Positions 33,948 through 43,400 of a stretch of DNA of 64,000 nt are shown here, one piece after another. A program made the position numbers and the translations under genes. Source of the DNA: Hymenobacter sp. HSC-4F20 (GTDB lineage Bacteria > Bacteroidota > Bacteroidia > Cytophagales > Hymenobacteraceae); NCBI RefSeq assembly GCF_019599275.1, contig NZ_JAHZTD010000002.1:806001-870000 (forward strand), read 5' to 3'. Numbering within the stretch: position 1 is the stretch's first letter; the number at the start of each line of letters is the position of its first letter. The notes under the pieces were generated by a model. It did no database searches, was not told the origin of the DNA, and saw only the letters and a list, made by a program, of their open reading frames with translations.

Positions 33948-34666
33948 GTTGGAATATATTAAGCGGTATGGCCAGCAGATACCAGACGTCCTTCTGTATT
34001 TCTATTCATACCTCTGTCTGGAAGACGCAGTTCTATACCCGTAAAGCTCACCTGCTACGGGCTGCATTGATGGTGAAGCACACTAGGTAGCAGGGCAAGA
34101 GCAGATAAACATGGGAATAAAATTGTCCTCATCCTGACTGTGGCTGAACACAGCGGTATGGCAAAATGGAAAATAGCTGGTAGTAGCTAAGATAATCCGG
34201 ATGCACTGTTTACCCGTGAGCAACTGCGGCAATGCTCTGGCCCTTACTATGCTCCGCCGCACAACCGGGTGTTACCGCAGCACTAGAAGAAAGGGCCGCG
34301 GAACAGGCCACTGATTGTAAACGCACTAGCGCCCCGGAGCGTGTAGAAGCTAAGTTGTAACAAGCGCCGGAGAAACGCTTCACACAGGGCCTGTTGCTAC
34401 GGCCGACAACAGCGTCTGGCCGGCGCCGCTGCCACGCGAATACTCCCCTGAGAAAGGATGCTGCATTTTCCTGACCTGAACCGGCCGGGCTGACCAACTA
34501 CCCCTACTAAGTGGTTTGGATAAGGCCGGAAGAGCCGTGGGAGAACTGGAACGGCTGAGGCTTTTGGCGTTGCCCTGGTAGCAGGTAGCTGCTGGTGTGC
34601 TACGCCACAGCTATATGAGCCGTTCCCGTAACTGGCACCAGCTTGAACTGCCTCCCGCATACAACC
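33948..34666. other. Gene-free stretch of 0.7 kb
   Basis: No reading frame here has family features, and I recognise no tRNA, tmRNA, RNase P or riboswitch. Because an intrinsic terminator on the plus strand follows immediately (34667-34697), a short untranslated RNA could be made from this region. The minus-strand frame at 34397-34819 is compositionally odd and not believed. Confidence 0.4.
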
Positions 34667-34697
34667 AAGATCCGTCCGAGCTGGGCGGGTCTTTTTT
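34667..34697 (+). terminator. Orphan intrinsic terminator upstream of the sixA-like gene
   Basis: An 11-base stem (AAGATCCGTCC with GGGCGGGTCTT, two G-T wobbles), 5-base loop and six Ts. No plus-strand gene precedes it for 1.3 kb, so it ends an unknown transcript or acts as an attenuator 95 bases before the ATG at 34793. Confidence 0.75.
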
Positions 34698-34792
34698 ATT
34701 CCCGGCCCGATTTTGGGTTGCCGCGCTGCCCGGACAAAACTTTTTCCGGACGCCACAGTAAAGAGGCCTGCTACCCGTTTCCCCTCCCTACC

Positions 34793-35284
34793 ATGAAGAC
34801 GCTGTACCTGATGCGCCACGCTAAATCCAGCTGGAGCTTCGATGACTTAACCGATAAGGAGCGCCCGCTCAACGACCGGGGCCGCGACGATGCGCCCATG
34901 ATGGGGCAGGCGCTGGCCAAGCGCAACATTCAGCTGGATTTGCTGCTCTCCTCGCCGGCCGTCCGGGCCCTGAGCACGGCCGCCCTGGTGGCGCACGAGC
35001 TGGACTACCCGGCCGACAGAGTGGCAGTGGAAGAACGCATTTACGAGGCTACCGTGCCGGACTTGCTGACCGTGGTGCGCCACTGCCCCGACGAGGCCGA
35101 CTCGGTGCTGCTGGTGGGCCATAACCCTACCATCACCGACTTCGCCAATGTGCTCTCACCCAGCACTATTCCTGATATGCCCACCGCGGCTATTGTGTGC
35201 CTGAAGTTTGCGTGCGCCCGCTGGGCTGATATTGACCGCGCCAACGCCGAGTACTACTTCTACGACCACCCCAAAAATAACTAG
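34793..35284 (+). CDS. SixA-like histidine phosphatase
   Basis: 163 residues from ATG 34793. A histidine phosphatase (phosphoglycerate mutase-like) domain of the small SixA type: LYLMRHAKSSW with the phospho-accepting His9, RPLNDRGRDDAP, SSPAVRALSTA, and the second catalytic His110 in LLVGHNPT. SixA removes phosphate from His phosphotransfer domains in E. coli; other members act on small molecules. The neighbour 108 bases downstream is polyphosphate kinase, which itself forms a phospho-His intermediate, so a link to phosphate metabolism is plausible but unproven. Cytoplasmic. Confidence 0.87.
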   Translation: MKTLYLMRHAKSSWSFDDLTDKERPLNDRGRDDAPMMGQALAKRNIQLDLLLSSPAVRALSTAALVAHELDYPADRVAVEERIYEATVPDLLTVVRHCPDEADSVLLVGHNPTITDFANVLSPSTIPDMPTAAIVCLKFACARWADIDRANAEYYFYDHPKNN

Positions 35285-35303
35285 GATCTTGTGGTCTTAG
35301 CGT

Positions 35304-35379
35304 CTTGGGGGCTTGAGTGATGTTCCAGCAAACAAGTAAAAGAACGTCAACTACGCCCCCAGAACCCCAAGCCCCCAAG
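35304..35379. repeat. Inverted repeat between sixA-like and ppk1
   Basis: CTTGGGGGCTTG (35304-35315) is complementary to CAAGCCCCCAAG (35368-35379). The right arm is part of a CCCCAAG tandem that continues to 35386, seven bases before the ppk1 ATG, so it may affect ppk1 translation. Confidence 0.55.
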
Positions 35380-35392
35380 CCCCCAAACTGCC

Positions 35393-37477
35393 ATGTCCGA
35401 AACCACACAGGCGCAGCCCCAGCTGCTGAACCGGGAACTGAGCTGGCTGGCATTCAACCGCCGGGTACTGCAGGAAGCACAGAACCCCGAGGTGCCTCTG
35501 CTGGAGCGCATTAAGTTTTTGGCCATCTTCAGCAGCAACCTCGATGAGTACTTTAAAGTGCGCGTAGCTACCCTGCGGCGCTTGGTAAAGCTCAAGAAAA
35601 AAACCCGGGCCAAGCTGGGTGAAGACCCTGCCGAGCAGCTACAGGACCTGCTGGCGGAAGTGAGCCGCCAACAGCAGGAGTTCGGCGACACGTTCCGCAA
35701 CAGCATCCTGCCCGAGCTGCGCGCCCAGCACATTCACCTGGTGTCGGAGCACGACCTGACGGTAGAGCAGCGCGCTTGGGTGCAGAACTACTTCCGCCAG
35801 CATGTGCAGGACTTGCTGTCCCCCATCATCCTCGACGATAACCTGCACCACCTGTTCCTGCGCGACCAGAGCGTGTACCTGACGTTTTTGCTAAGCCAGC
35901 CCGAGAACCGCAAAAAGCAAGACGAAGAGCGGGTAGTGGTCATGGAGCTGCCCACCAAGCGCCACGGCAGCCGGTTTGTGCAGTTGCCGGCCCAGGGCGA
36001 CGACAAGTTTGTGATGTTTCTGGACGACGTGATACGCTGCTGCGCCCAGGAGTTGTTTCCGCGCTACCAGAAAGTGCAGGTGCACGCCATTAAGCTTTCC
36101 CGCGACGCCGAGCTGGACATTCAAGAAGAAGTGTCGGGCAACATGCTGGCCAAGATTAAGAGCAGCCTGCAAAAGCGCGAAACCGGCTACCCTGCCCGCT
36201 TGCTTTACGACCCGGCCATGCCCCGGGAAGTATTGCGGGCCGTGATGCAGAAGACCGGCATCAGCAAGGAAGAGCTGGTAGAGGGCAGCCGCTACCACAA
36301 CTTCCGCGACTTTTTCGGTTTCCCCGATTTTGGCTTGGCCCAGCTCCAGTACGAGCCCATGCCGCCCCTGCCCCACCCTACCCTACCCCGCACCGGCAAG
36401 CTGCTACCCGCTATTGCTGAGCGCGACCATCTGCTGCATCCGCCCTACCAGTCGTTCGACTACGTCACGCGCCTGATTACCGAAGCGGCGCAGGATCCGC
36501 TGGTTAGCGGTATTAGCATCACGCTGTACCGGGTGGCAGGCAAGAGTGAGGTAGCCAAAGCCCTCCTGAAAGCCGCCAAGAATGGCAAGCAGGTTACGGT
36601 AGTGGTGGAGCTGAAAGCCCGCTTTGACGAGGAAAGCAATATGTTCTGGGCTGAGAAGCTTCAGAAGGCCGGGGCCAACGTTATCTATGGCATTCCGGAG
36701 CTGAAGGTACACAGCAAGCTGCTGCTGATTACCCGCGCCGAGCAGGACCAGAACCGGCTGTACGCCTACCTGAGCACGGGCAACTTCAACGAGAAAACCA
36801 GCGAGCTATACGCCGACCACGGCCTGTTTACGAGCAACCCGGAAATCACGCGCGAGGTAGTAGAGGTATTCCGCTATTTCCACGACCGCCAAGACAAGGC
36901 CGGCCACTTCCAGCACCTGCTGGTGGCCCCTTTCGAGCTGCGCGAGAAACTGAATGCCCTCATCGACCACGAAATAGACTTAGCCAGCCAGGGCCAGGAC
37001 GCTTATATTATCCTTAAGCTGAATGCCTTGCAGGATGAGCGCATGATTCTCAAACTCTACGAGGCCAGCCGGGCCGGCGTCCGGATTGAACTGCTGATCC
37101 GGGGAATTTCCTGCCTGATTCCGGAGTTGGCCGGGCAAAGCGAGAACATCCGGCAGCGCGGCATGGTCGACCGGTTTCTGGAACACGCCCGGGTGTATGT
37201 ATTCGGCAACGGAGGCCAGGAAAAGGTGTACGTAGCTTCTTCTGACTGGATGGCCCGCAACCTTGACCGGCGCGTGGAGGTGGCTTTTCCCATCTTGCAA
37301 GACGATTTACGGGCTGAAGTGCGCCATCTGCTGGATTTGCAGCGCCAGGATAACGTGAAGGCCCGCGACTTCCACAACCGCTTTATCGGCCCCGAGGACA
37401 CGGCTGCCGCCCGCATCCGCTCGCAGTTTGATACCTATGAGTACCTGAAGAGCCTGGGTAAAAAGAAGCGTAAGTAG
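35393..37477 (+). CDS. ppk1: Polyphosphate kinase 1
   Basis: 694 residues, the usual length. PPK1 makes inorganic polyphosphate from ATP through a phospho-His intermediate. The N domain begins NRELSWLAFNRRVLQEA. ATP- and polyP-binding regions include SFDYVTRLITEAAQDP and SITLYRVAGKSEVAKALL. The autophosphorylated residue is His440 in ELKVHSKLLLI, and the second PLD-like half has YVASSDWMARNLDRRVEVAFPI. It is well conserved with no gaps. The sixA-like gene precedes it in the same direction. A strong terminator follows. Confidence 0.97.
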   Translation: MSETTQAQPQLLNRELSWLAFNRRVLQEAQNPEVPLLERIKFLAIFSSNLDEYFKVRVATLRRLVKLKKKTRAKLGEDPAEQLQDLLAEVSRQQQEFGDTFRNSILPELRAQHIHLVSEHDLTVEQRAWVQNYFRQHVQDLLSPIILDDNLHHLFLRDQSVYLTFLLSQPENRKKQDEERVVVMELPTKRHGSRFVQLPAQGDDKFVMFLDDVIRCCAQELFPRYQKVQVHAIKLSRDAELDIQEEVSGNMLAKIKSSLQKRETGYPARLLYDPAMPREVLRAVMQKTGISKEELVEGSRYHNFRDFFGFPDFGLAQLQYEPMPPLPHPTLPRTGKLLPAIAERDHLLHPPYQSFDYVTRLITEAAQDPLVSGISITLYRVAGKSEVAKALLKAAKNGKQVTVVVELKARFDEESNMFWAEKLQKAGANVIYGIPELKVHSKLLLITRAEQDQNRLYAYLSTGNFNEKTSELYADHGLFTSNPEITREVVEVFRYFHDRQDKAGHFQHLLVAPFELREKLNALIDHEIDLASQGQDAYIILKLNALQDERMILKLYEASRAGVRIELLIRGISCLIPELAGQSENIRQRGMVDRFLEHARVYVFGNGGQEKVYVASSDWMARNLDRRVEVAFPILQDDLRAEVRHLLDLQRQDNVKARDFHNRFIGPEDTAAARIRSQFDTYEYLKSLGKKKRK

Positions 37478-37537
37478 TTACCGCCCGCCGGTTAGCCACT
37501 TTGGCTACTGCATGCCACATAGTATTTGTACACTACC

Positions 37538-37569
37538 AGCTCCTGCCAATACGGGCAGGAGCTTTTTTT
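37538..37569 (+). terminator. Terminator of ppk1
   Basis: A ten-base perfect stem (AGCTCCTGCC and complement) and seven Ts, 61 bases after the stop. Confidence 0.93.
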
Positions 37570-37756
37570 GTCTGCTAGCTGACTGGGTTGCTTAAGCAAG
37601 CAGAAACATAACCCCAAGTCAGCAACTCCTCCGGCAGAAAGCCCGTAGCTTTGAACAGCACGCCTGTATTGCCTGTTTATAGATTTGCTTGTAGCTGATC
37701 TGGGCAATACGGCATGGTTTTTTCAGCCGTACACCTTTCACTCTGATTCTATTCAC

Positions 37757-38092
37757 ATGAACTATATCCCTTCTAACACCTTAGCCCCCAACCGGGGTAT
37801 GGCAGCCACGCAACACGAACTAAAAGTATGGCCCGCGTGCTTTGCGGCGGTGCTAACTGGGAGCAAGACCTTCGACGTTCGGTTCAACGACCGAAACTTT
37901 CAGATAGGCGACGCTCTGCTTCTGCGCGAATACGAGCCGGAAAGCGAGCAATACAGTGGCCGCACTACCGCGCGGTGGGTAAGCTACCTGTTGCAAGGCG
38001 GCTCTTTTGGCATCGAGACGGGCTGGTGTGTGCTGGGCCTCTCAGAACATCCTCCGCTGCCCTCCGGCATTAGTGATACGCGCCTGTGGTAG
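37757..38092 (+). CDS. DUF3850 (PUA-like) protein
   Basis: 111 residues from ATG 37757; starts at 37685 (longer) or 37799 (shorter, just before the domain) are possible. The domain runs HELKVWPACFAAVLTGSKTF, then VRFNDRNFQIGDALLLREYEP, then a beta end (TGWCVLGL). This is DUF3850, related to the ASCH/PUA fold, which binds RNA or modified bases in other proteins. The family is frequent in phages and mobile elements, but nothing else here suggests one. Function unknown. Single gene with a terminator. Confidence 0.8.
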   Translation: MNYIPSNTLAPNRGMAATQHELKVWPACFAAVLTGSKTFDVRFNDRNFQIGDALLLREYEPESEQYSGRTTARWVSYLLQGGSFGIETGWCVLGLSEHPPLPSGISDTRLW

Positions 38093-38110
38093 CGCCTGCT
38101 GCTCTGCCCT

Positions 38111-38140
38111 AACGGCCCCCGCTACACGGGGGCCGTTTTT
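38111..38140 (+). terminator. Terminator of the DUF3850 gene
   Basis: An 11-base stem (AACGGCCCCCG and complement), 5-base loop and five Ts, 19 bases after the stop. Confidence 0.93.
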
Positions 38141-38274
38141 GTGTAGGGACATGCCCTTTTCCGGCTACCCTACCGGCCGCCTTGCAGCCGTTGCCTGGGC
38201 GGCCTGCCCCCACCCACCTTATTCCGCTAAAAGCAGCCTTGACAAGGCAAGCCGCATTGGGTATAGCTTGTGGG

Positions 38275-38694
38275 CTAGCTGTGAGCCTGCATGTGCTGCA
38301 ACCATTCTTCGGCAGAAGCCACGTCGTCGAAAAGCTGAAGGTGCAGCGTGTCGCCGAAGGAAGTGCCCGATAAACTGGCGGCTTGATCCAGCAGGTCTTG
38401 GGGCTGGGCCACATGGGCAATATAGCGCAGGCCCAGGCGCTCGGCCTGGGGTGCCCACACGCTGCGCAGCCACTCCACCGAATCGAACCAGGGACCAGAA
38501 AGACGGCTGTTGTCGTTTAGCAGGTAGGGGCAGCGCAACCCTTGCATGGCCTGCAGGTAGCGGGCGGCACCGTTGTAAGCTTCTGTCGGGTCGACGTAGC
38601 CGAGCCAGATAGCACGCAACCAGCCGTTGGCTTCATCAAAATCTAGTTCGCAACTGCTGCCGTCGCGCAAGTCCGTATGCTTCGTGATTTGCAT
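38275..38694 (-). CDS. Uncharacterised STAS-like protein, family member 3
   Basis: 139 residues, cytoplasmic. Pattern: LDFDEANGWLRAIWLGYVD, helix AYNGAARYLQAMQG, PYLLNDNSRLSGPWFDSVEW, strand GLRYIAHVAQPQDLL and the last helix FDDVASAEEWLQHM. It is the clearest relative of the protein at 11194-11724, sharing LNDN.RL, the W/E-W pair and the final AEWL helix. The fold is probably STAS/SpoIIAA-like. A family with several copies per genome might respond to different inputs. No operon partner: neighbouring genes are convergent or well spaced. Confidence 0.7.
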   Translation of the reverse strand: MQITKHTDLRDGSSCELDFDEANGWLRAIWLGYVDPTEAYNGAARYLQAMQGLRCPYLLNDNSRLSGPWFDSVEWLRSVWAPQAERLGLRYIAHVAQPQDLLDQAASLSGTSFGDTLHLQLFDDVASAEEWLQHMQAHS

Positions 38695-38768
38695 GGGAAA
38701 GAAGGAAGGGAGAGAAAGCTGCTACGTAAGTAGCCCGGGGGCAGGTTGCTATGGTTCAGGTTGCCCTA

Positions 38769-38821
38769 TAGAATAACAGCAGCGGCCCGCTATATTGTAG
38801 CAGGCCGCTGCTGTTATTCTA
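38769..38821 (-). terminator. Long hairpin after the barrel-protein gene
   Basis: A 19-base perfect inverted repeat (38769-38787 and 38803-38821), loop 15. It lies 190 bases past the stop of the leftward gene at 39010 and 75 bases upstream of the start at 38694. The rest of the 315-base gap (38695-39009) holds nothing recognisable. Confidence 0.7.
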
Positions 38822-39009
38822 ATCTAAAACTACCGGGGCAACAAAGTAGCGGAAGTACGCCAAGAAAGCCAGCCTCGGCCAACATCACGGCCTCGCCCAC
38901 ACTGCCTTGGGCTGCGCTCGGCCGGGCTCTAGCACTGCGCGTCCTGCCACGCAAAAGTACCCGGCAAGCACGGGCTTGTTAAGGCCGTTCCTGGTCCAGG
39001 CCGGCAGGC

Positions 39010-40128
39010 TTATTTGTCCACGGTTTTCTTCAGGAACTTGCGTGGGGGCACAATAAACAGTTCCAGAGAGGCGTAAGGTGCCCCTGCCAGCTTGCTGTCG
39101 ATGATTTTGACGCGGTTATCGTTGGTACGGTCGAAGGCATCGAAGGCGTAATTGTAGCGGTAGCCGCCTTCCAGCCCGAACCAGAGGAAATCGTAGATTT
39201 CCCGCTCCCAGCGGCCCCGGAACTTCACTTCGGTTTCGCGTAGCTCCAGAGTACGCAGGTCAATGGCATTTTCGCGGCGCAGGGGCTCCCGCAGCTTAAT
39301 AATGTAGTTGAGGCCATCAACGGAATAGCCTGCAAAGAACAAGGAGCGGGGCGAGGCATTGTAGCGGGCGGTTACGCGGGCCGGGAACAGGGCCTCCACT
39401 CCCCAGTGGTTGCTGAAGGTACGGTTATACAGCACGGCCGGGTAGATGCTTTGCCGCCCGAAGGTATACCCCAGCTGTACGCCTACCCCCCACGAGAAGG
39501 TAGGGCTGCGTTTCCACCCGTACAGAAACTCCGACGACACGCGCAGGTAGTCGCGCACACTCAGTTCCGATGAGGTATAGTCGCCGCTCAGCTCGCCCTT
39601 CACCCGAAAGATGTACCAGTTCTCCTCATTCACTGGCCGAATCACGGCTAGCTGGGTACCCAGGGTTTTGAGGCCTTTGTCCTCGATGTTGTCGTACAGC
39701 TCGTAGCCGGTCGGAAACTGCCGGAACTTGAATTCTTCCCGCTCATAGTTTACCCCCAGAATTAACTTCAGGTGCGGGTGGTTAAGCATCGGGATATAGC
39801 CTTTGATAACAAGCCGGGCGTTTTTAGTGGCCTGGGAGTTATAATCCTGCAAGCCCACTACTTTCCCATCAGAGGCTACATTAAACCGTGGCACCCGCTC
39901 GTAGTGGAAAATCAGCCCCTTGCTGGGCCCCATGCCCACCACCGAAGGAGTTGCAAACTCCTGGGCATTAGCCGCAGCCGTGGTGTCGCCGACGGGGGGA
40001 GCAGGCGGGGGGTAGACAGGTGGCGAAGTGGGCGTAATCTGGGCTTGGGCAGCACCGGCGCACAGCACCGCTACTGAGGCCGCCAAGGGCCGCAGCAACC
40101 GCAACGTCGAAGCGGAGAATACTATCAT
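39010..40128 (-). CDS. Outer-membrane barrel protein (DUF6268-like)
   Basis: 372 residues from ATG 40128; the longer frame would begin at TTG. A signal peptide (MIVFSASTLRLLRPLAASVAVLCAGAAQA) is followed by a Pro-rich stretch. From about residue 75 on, alternating strands with aromatic ends are seen (LKLILGVNYEREEFKF, WGVGVQLGYTFGR, FGLEGGYRYNY, APYASLELFIVPP). The overall pattern resembles DUF6268 outer-membrane proteins of Cytophagales; this assignment is tentative. The C-terminus is not aromatic but a short basic tail (RKFLKKTVDK). Function unknown. Confidence 0.72.
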   Translation of the reverse strand: MIVFSASTLRLLRPLAASVAVLCAGAAQAQITPTSPPVYPPPAPPVGDTTAAANAQEFATPSVVGMGPSKGLIFHYERVPRFNVASDGKVVGLQDYNSQATKNARLVIKGYIPMLNHPHLKLILGVNYEREEFKFRQFPTGYELYDNIEDKGLKTLGTQLAVIRPVNEENWYIFRVKGELSGDYTSSELSVRDYLRVSSEFLYGWKRSPTFSWGVGVQLGYTFGRQSIYPAVLYNRTFSNHWGVEALFPARVTARYNASPRSLFFAGYSVDGLNYIIKLREPLRRENAIDLRTLELRETEVKFRGRWEREIYDFLWFGLEGGYRYNYAFDAFDRTNDNRVKIIDSKLAGAPYASLELFIVPPRKFLKKTVDK

Positions 40129-40155
40129 ACGGGTGGAAGGCAAGAAATAAAACCG

Positions 40156-40192
40156 GCGAAAAGACGTCCGGCTAGCCTTAACGTCTTTTCGC
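40156..40192 (-). promoter_or_regulatory. Hairpin in the leader of the barrel-protein gene
   Basis: GCGAAAAGACGT (40156-40167) and ACGTCTTTTCGC (40181-40192) form a 12-base stem followed, on the minus strand, by CGGTTTTATT, ending 28 bases before the start at 40128. It could be an attenuator or a second terminator behind the large gene upstream. Confidence 0.5.
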
Positions 40193-40301
40193 GAAAAAAG
40201 ATGAGGTACTACCCTGAACTAGCGTGCTGCCGAAACGATGCGTTTTCTTGCCGTCGTACTAAAGCACGAAGCCACCCTTTCGCCCTACCACCTAGCCTGC
40301 T

Positions 40302-40347
40302 AACGCAAGAATCCCTACCTCCGTGCGGAAGTAGGGATTCTTGCGTT
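40302..40347 (-). terminator. Terminator of the phosphoesterase-Omp85 gene
   Basis: A 17-base perfect stem (arms starting AACGCAAGAATCCCTAC), loop 12, 86 bases after the stop of the leftward gene. Confidence 0.85.
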
Positions 40348-40433
40348 CAAAGAGAAGCCCAGTGCGCAAGGCAGCGGACGGTAGTAGGCCTGCTGGCCAA
40401 ACCACCTTCTTCGCTACCTCGCCGGCTTAGCAG

Positions 40434-43400
40434 TTAAAACAGGAAGTCGAAGCCCACGAAGACCAGGTTTTCTTCGCCTACTGAGTAGGTAGCGTTGATA
40501 ACCGCCTGCTTGAGTACGTCAACCCACACCCCGCCGCCTACCCCAGTATGGAAGGCTTTAAGGCCAGTATCTGTGTCGCGGGAGGTGTATACACGGGCGG
40601 CATCGGCCAAGCCCATGATGCCAAATTTACCGGGCACCAGGTAGGCGTTGAAGGTGAAGAGCTGAATGCGTACCTCGGCGTTGCCGTACACCGAGGAGCG
40701 GCCGGCATAGCGGGTACGGCGGTAGCCGCGCAGGTTGGTAGTGCCACCCAGGGTATTGGCCTGGTAGAAGCGGTAGTCGCCGAGGTTGCGGCTAGCCCCG
40801 ATGCGGCCGGCCCAGGTTAGCTGGAACGGGAAGTTAGGCGAGAGGTAGGCCCGGAACTCGGTAGCCAAGCGGCCGTAGGTCAGCTTCTCGCCGTTGAGCT
40901 GGTGGTTGTACTCCGCCGAGTTGTACCAGCGCAGGCCAATGCGCGGGTTTTTGGGCGAAGACGCCGCATCCAGGTTCAGGTAGGCGCGCCCGCCCAGGTA
41001 ACGGTTCAGCCCGAAGTCGGAGGCGCGGATGCCCGCCGCCGCCGTGCCCTCCTTCCCGTTGCCGTTTTCATCTAGGTTGTTCCCGATTTCCCCACCTATT
41101 TGATTCCGGTCGACACGGAACTGGTCGTACTGGGGGCCAACGCCGAATTTGAGGAAGCTGAACAAGTCTTTTTCCAGCATGGGCGCCACGTACAGGCGCG
41201 AGAAGCGGATACGGTAGAAATCGTTGATGTCGCGGGCGCGGGTACTCCGGTCGTCGGCCAGAATGTTGCGCGTGTCGTTGCCGAGGCCAAAGAAGTTGTA
41301 CAGCAACTGGGGCCCGTAGAGCTGGGCCGTGAGGCGCAGATCCGTCTTGCCGAATACGTCCACGAAGTGCCCCAGGTAGCGCACGTTATAGGCGCTCTGG
41401 GAAGGCGAGTAGTTAGCGGCCAAGCTCTGCTCCGTGGCGTAGGGAGCTTTGCGGAAGCCGTAGGTGCGGTACACCAGCCCTCCGCCGAAGAACAGCCGGT
41501 CGTCTACGTTATACCCAAAGTATAGGGTTGGGCCGAAGTAGTTCAGGGTGTAATCCTTACGGTCGGTGCGGGTATGCACGTCGTAGCGGCTTACATCAAT
41601 ACCCGGTTCCAGGCGCAGGCGGGCATCCTTGCCGGCCACGATGACGTTGCCGCTATCCGCATCGTATACGTGCAGCTTGTGGCGGAAGCCGGCCACGTTG
41701 GAGCGGTCCACGATAGAGTCCCGATCGGTGCCCCCAATAATGCGCACCAACGGGCCGTCTTTCACGTCGCCTTTTACTTCGTACTGGTCCTCACCCTGGA
41801 AGCCATAGAGGCGGACCTCCTTGGTTACCTTGTTATCGAAGGTGCGGTCGAAGAGGCTTTTGCTCAGCTCGCCCTCCTTGTTGATTTTCTGCACCGTGAC
41901 GCGCGTCTTGTTATCAGGCAGGCGCTCCACCACAAACCGCTCGCGCTTCTTGGAGCCTTTTACCTCCGTTACCTTGCTGAGCAGCTCGTAGTAGTCGGCG
42001 GCCACCTCGGGGAGCAGCTCGCGGCGGCTCTTAAGCTTGGCCATAATCTCGGGGGCGTGCAAATCGTAGATCTGCTTGGGCCACCGCTCCCGGAACGCAT
42101 TCTCAATGACCTCATCAGTAAGGCCGGCCTTCAACTCTTCGGCCTGCTTTACCCACTCCTCCTTCGTTACCGACGCCAGGTACACCCGGTCGTTGCTGAG
42201 GGCCGTCAGGTTCAGGCCCTTCCAGTCGGCGTAATCGGCCCCAAAGTTCTGGAAGTTACGGATAGCCCACTTGCGCGAGGCCAGGTAGGGGAAGATACCG
42301 TCGCCCTTGAAGAAGGCAATGTCCCGGTCTTCGGGCACGGCCGTAAACTTCCGGTCGCCGTCCTTATCCTTTTTCTCGGCCCAGCGCCACTGGTCTTCGT
42401 GCCGGTCCCAGTCGCCAATCCACATATCGAAGAGGCGGGAGCGGGCAAAAGCTTTTTCGTTGACGCGGTTGTCGTTGTCGTCGGTAATGCGCTCAAATAC
42501 CTTGTCGGTGCCCACCAGGTTTTTGGCGTTACCCAGGCTCTCCACGTTGCTTTGGTCGTCCTTGGCATCTTCCTCAATGGCGCCGGGCGTGTTGCTGAAG
42601 CGCTCCAGGTATTGGCCCAGCAGGGGGTCCTGCGGAATGTAGCGCAGCTCGGGGTTGGTGTGCAAAATGCCAGCGGCCGTGGCCAGGGGCGGAATCACAA
42701 TGGAGCTGTAGGGGTGCTGGGCCGAAATCTGGTCCTGCAGAATGTCGGCGGCGGCGCCTTCGCGCAGGGCTTCCGGCAACACGGCCGAGGGGTCCTTGTT
42801 GAGGCTGCGAATGGTGAAGTTGCGCCCTTCCTCGTTGCGCACTTTCAGCGAAGCCGTTTGCTTGCCTCCCCCAATCTTGTAGGGCGTGAGGCCGCCCTTT
42901 TCGGTGGCCAGGTCCAGTACCGGGAACTTCACGGGCGTAGCCCACTCTTGGCGGTAATGCTTGCCGAAAAACAGCTTGTGCACGCCGCTACGGTTCACGT
43001 AGTTGGGGTTCACAGCTACCGTTACGGTGCTATCGGCAAAGGCAGGCCGCGGCGCCCCAGTAGGCCGGGCCACCGAGTCGGTGGCGGCCATGGCCTGCTG
43101 GGCGTACAGGGGGGAGCGGAACACCAGGCGGCCGGTTTCACCCGCGCCATTTGGCACGTAGAACTCCGTCCAGACCTCCCCATTATCGTAGTAGTTCACG
43201 CGGGCAAAGCCTTTTTCCTTGTCCGAGAACAGGGCGTCGCCGCCATTACCGGGCTTTACGTGCTGAGTTTTGCAGCCCGAGCCGCTGACGATGTGGTTAA
43301 GGTTGCCCTCCTTCTGAAATTGCAGGTTGTGCTCGTGGCCGGCGGCGTACACCACGTTCGGGTACTTCTGGAAAATCTCCAGCAGTCCTTTTTTATAGGC

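Noticed and set aside
34200..34660. Possible tmRNA, RNase P RNA or TPP riboswitch (a CTGAGAAAGGA-like stretch occurs)
   Set aside because: The conserved core sequences and paired partners of these RNAs are missing.
34397..34819. 140-residue minus-strand frame in the gene-free stretch
   Set aside because: No family resemblance, odd composition, and it overlaps the sixA-like gene and its upstream terminator.
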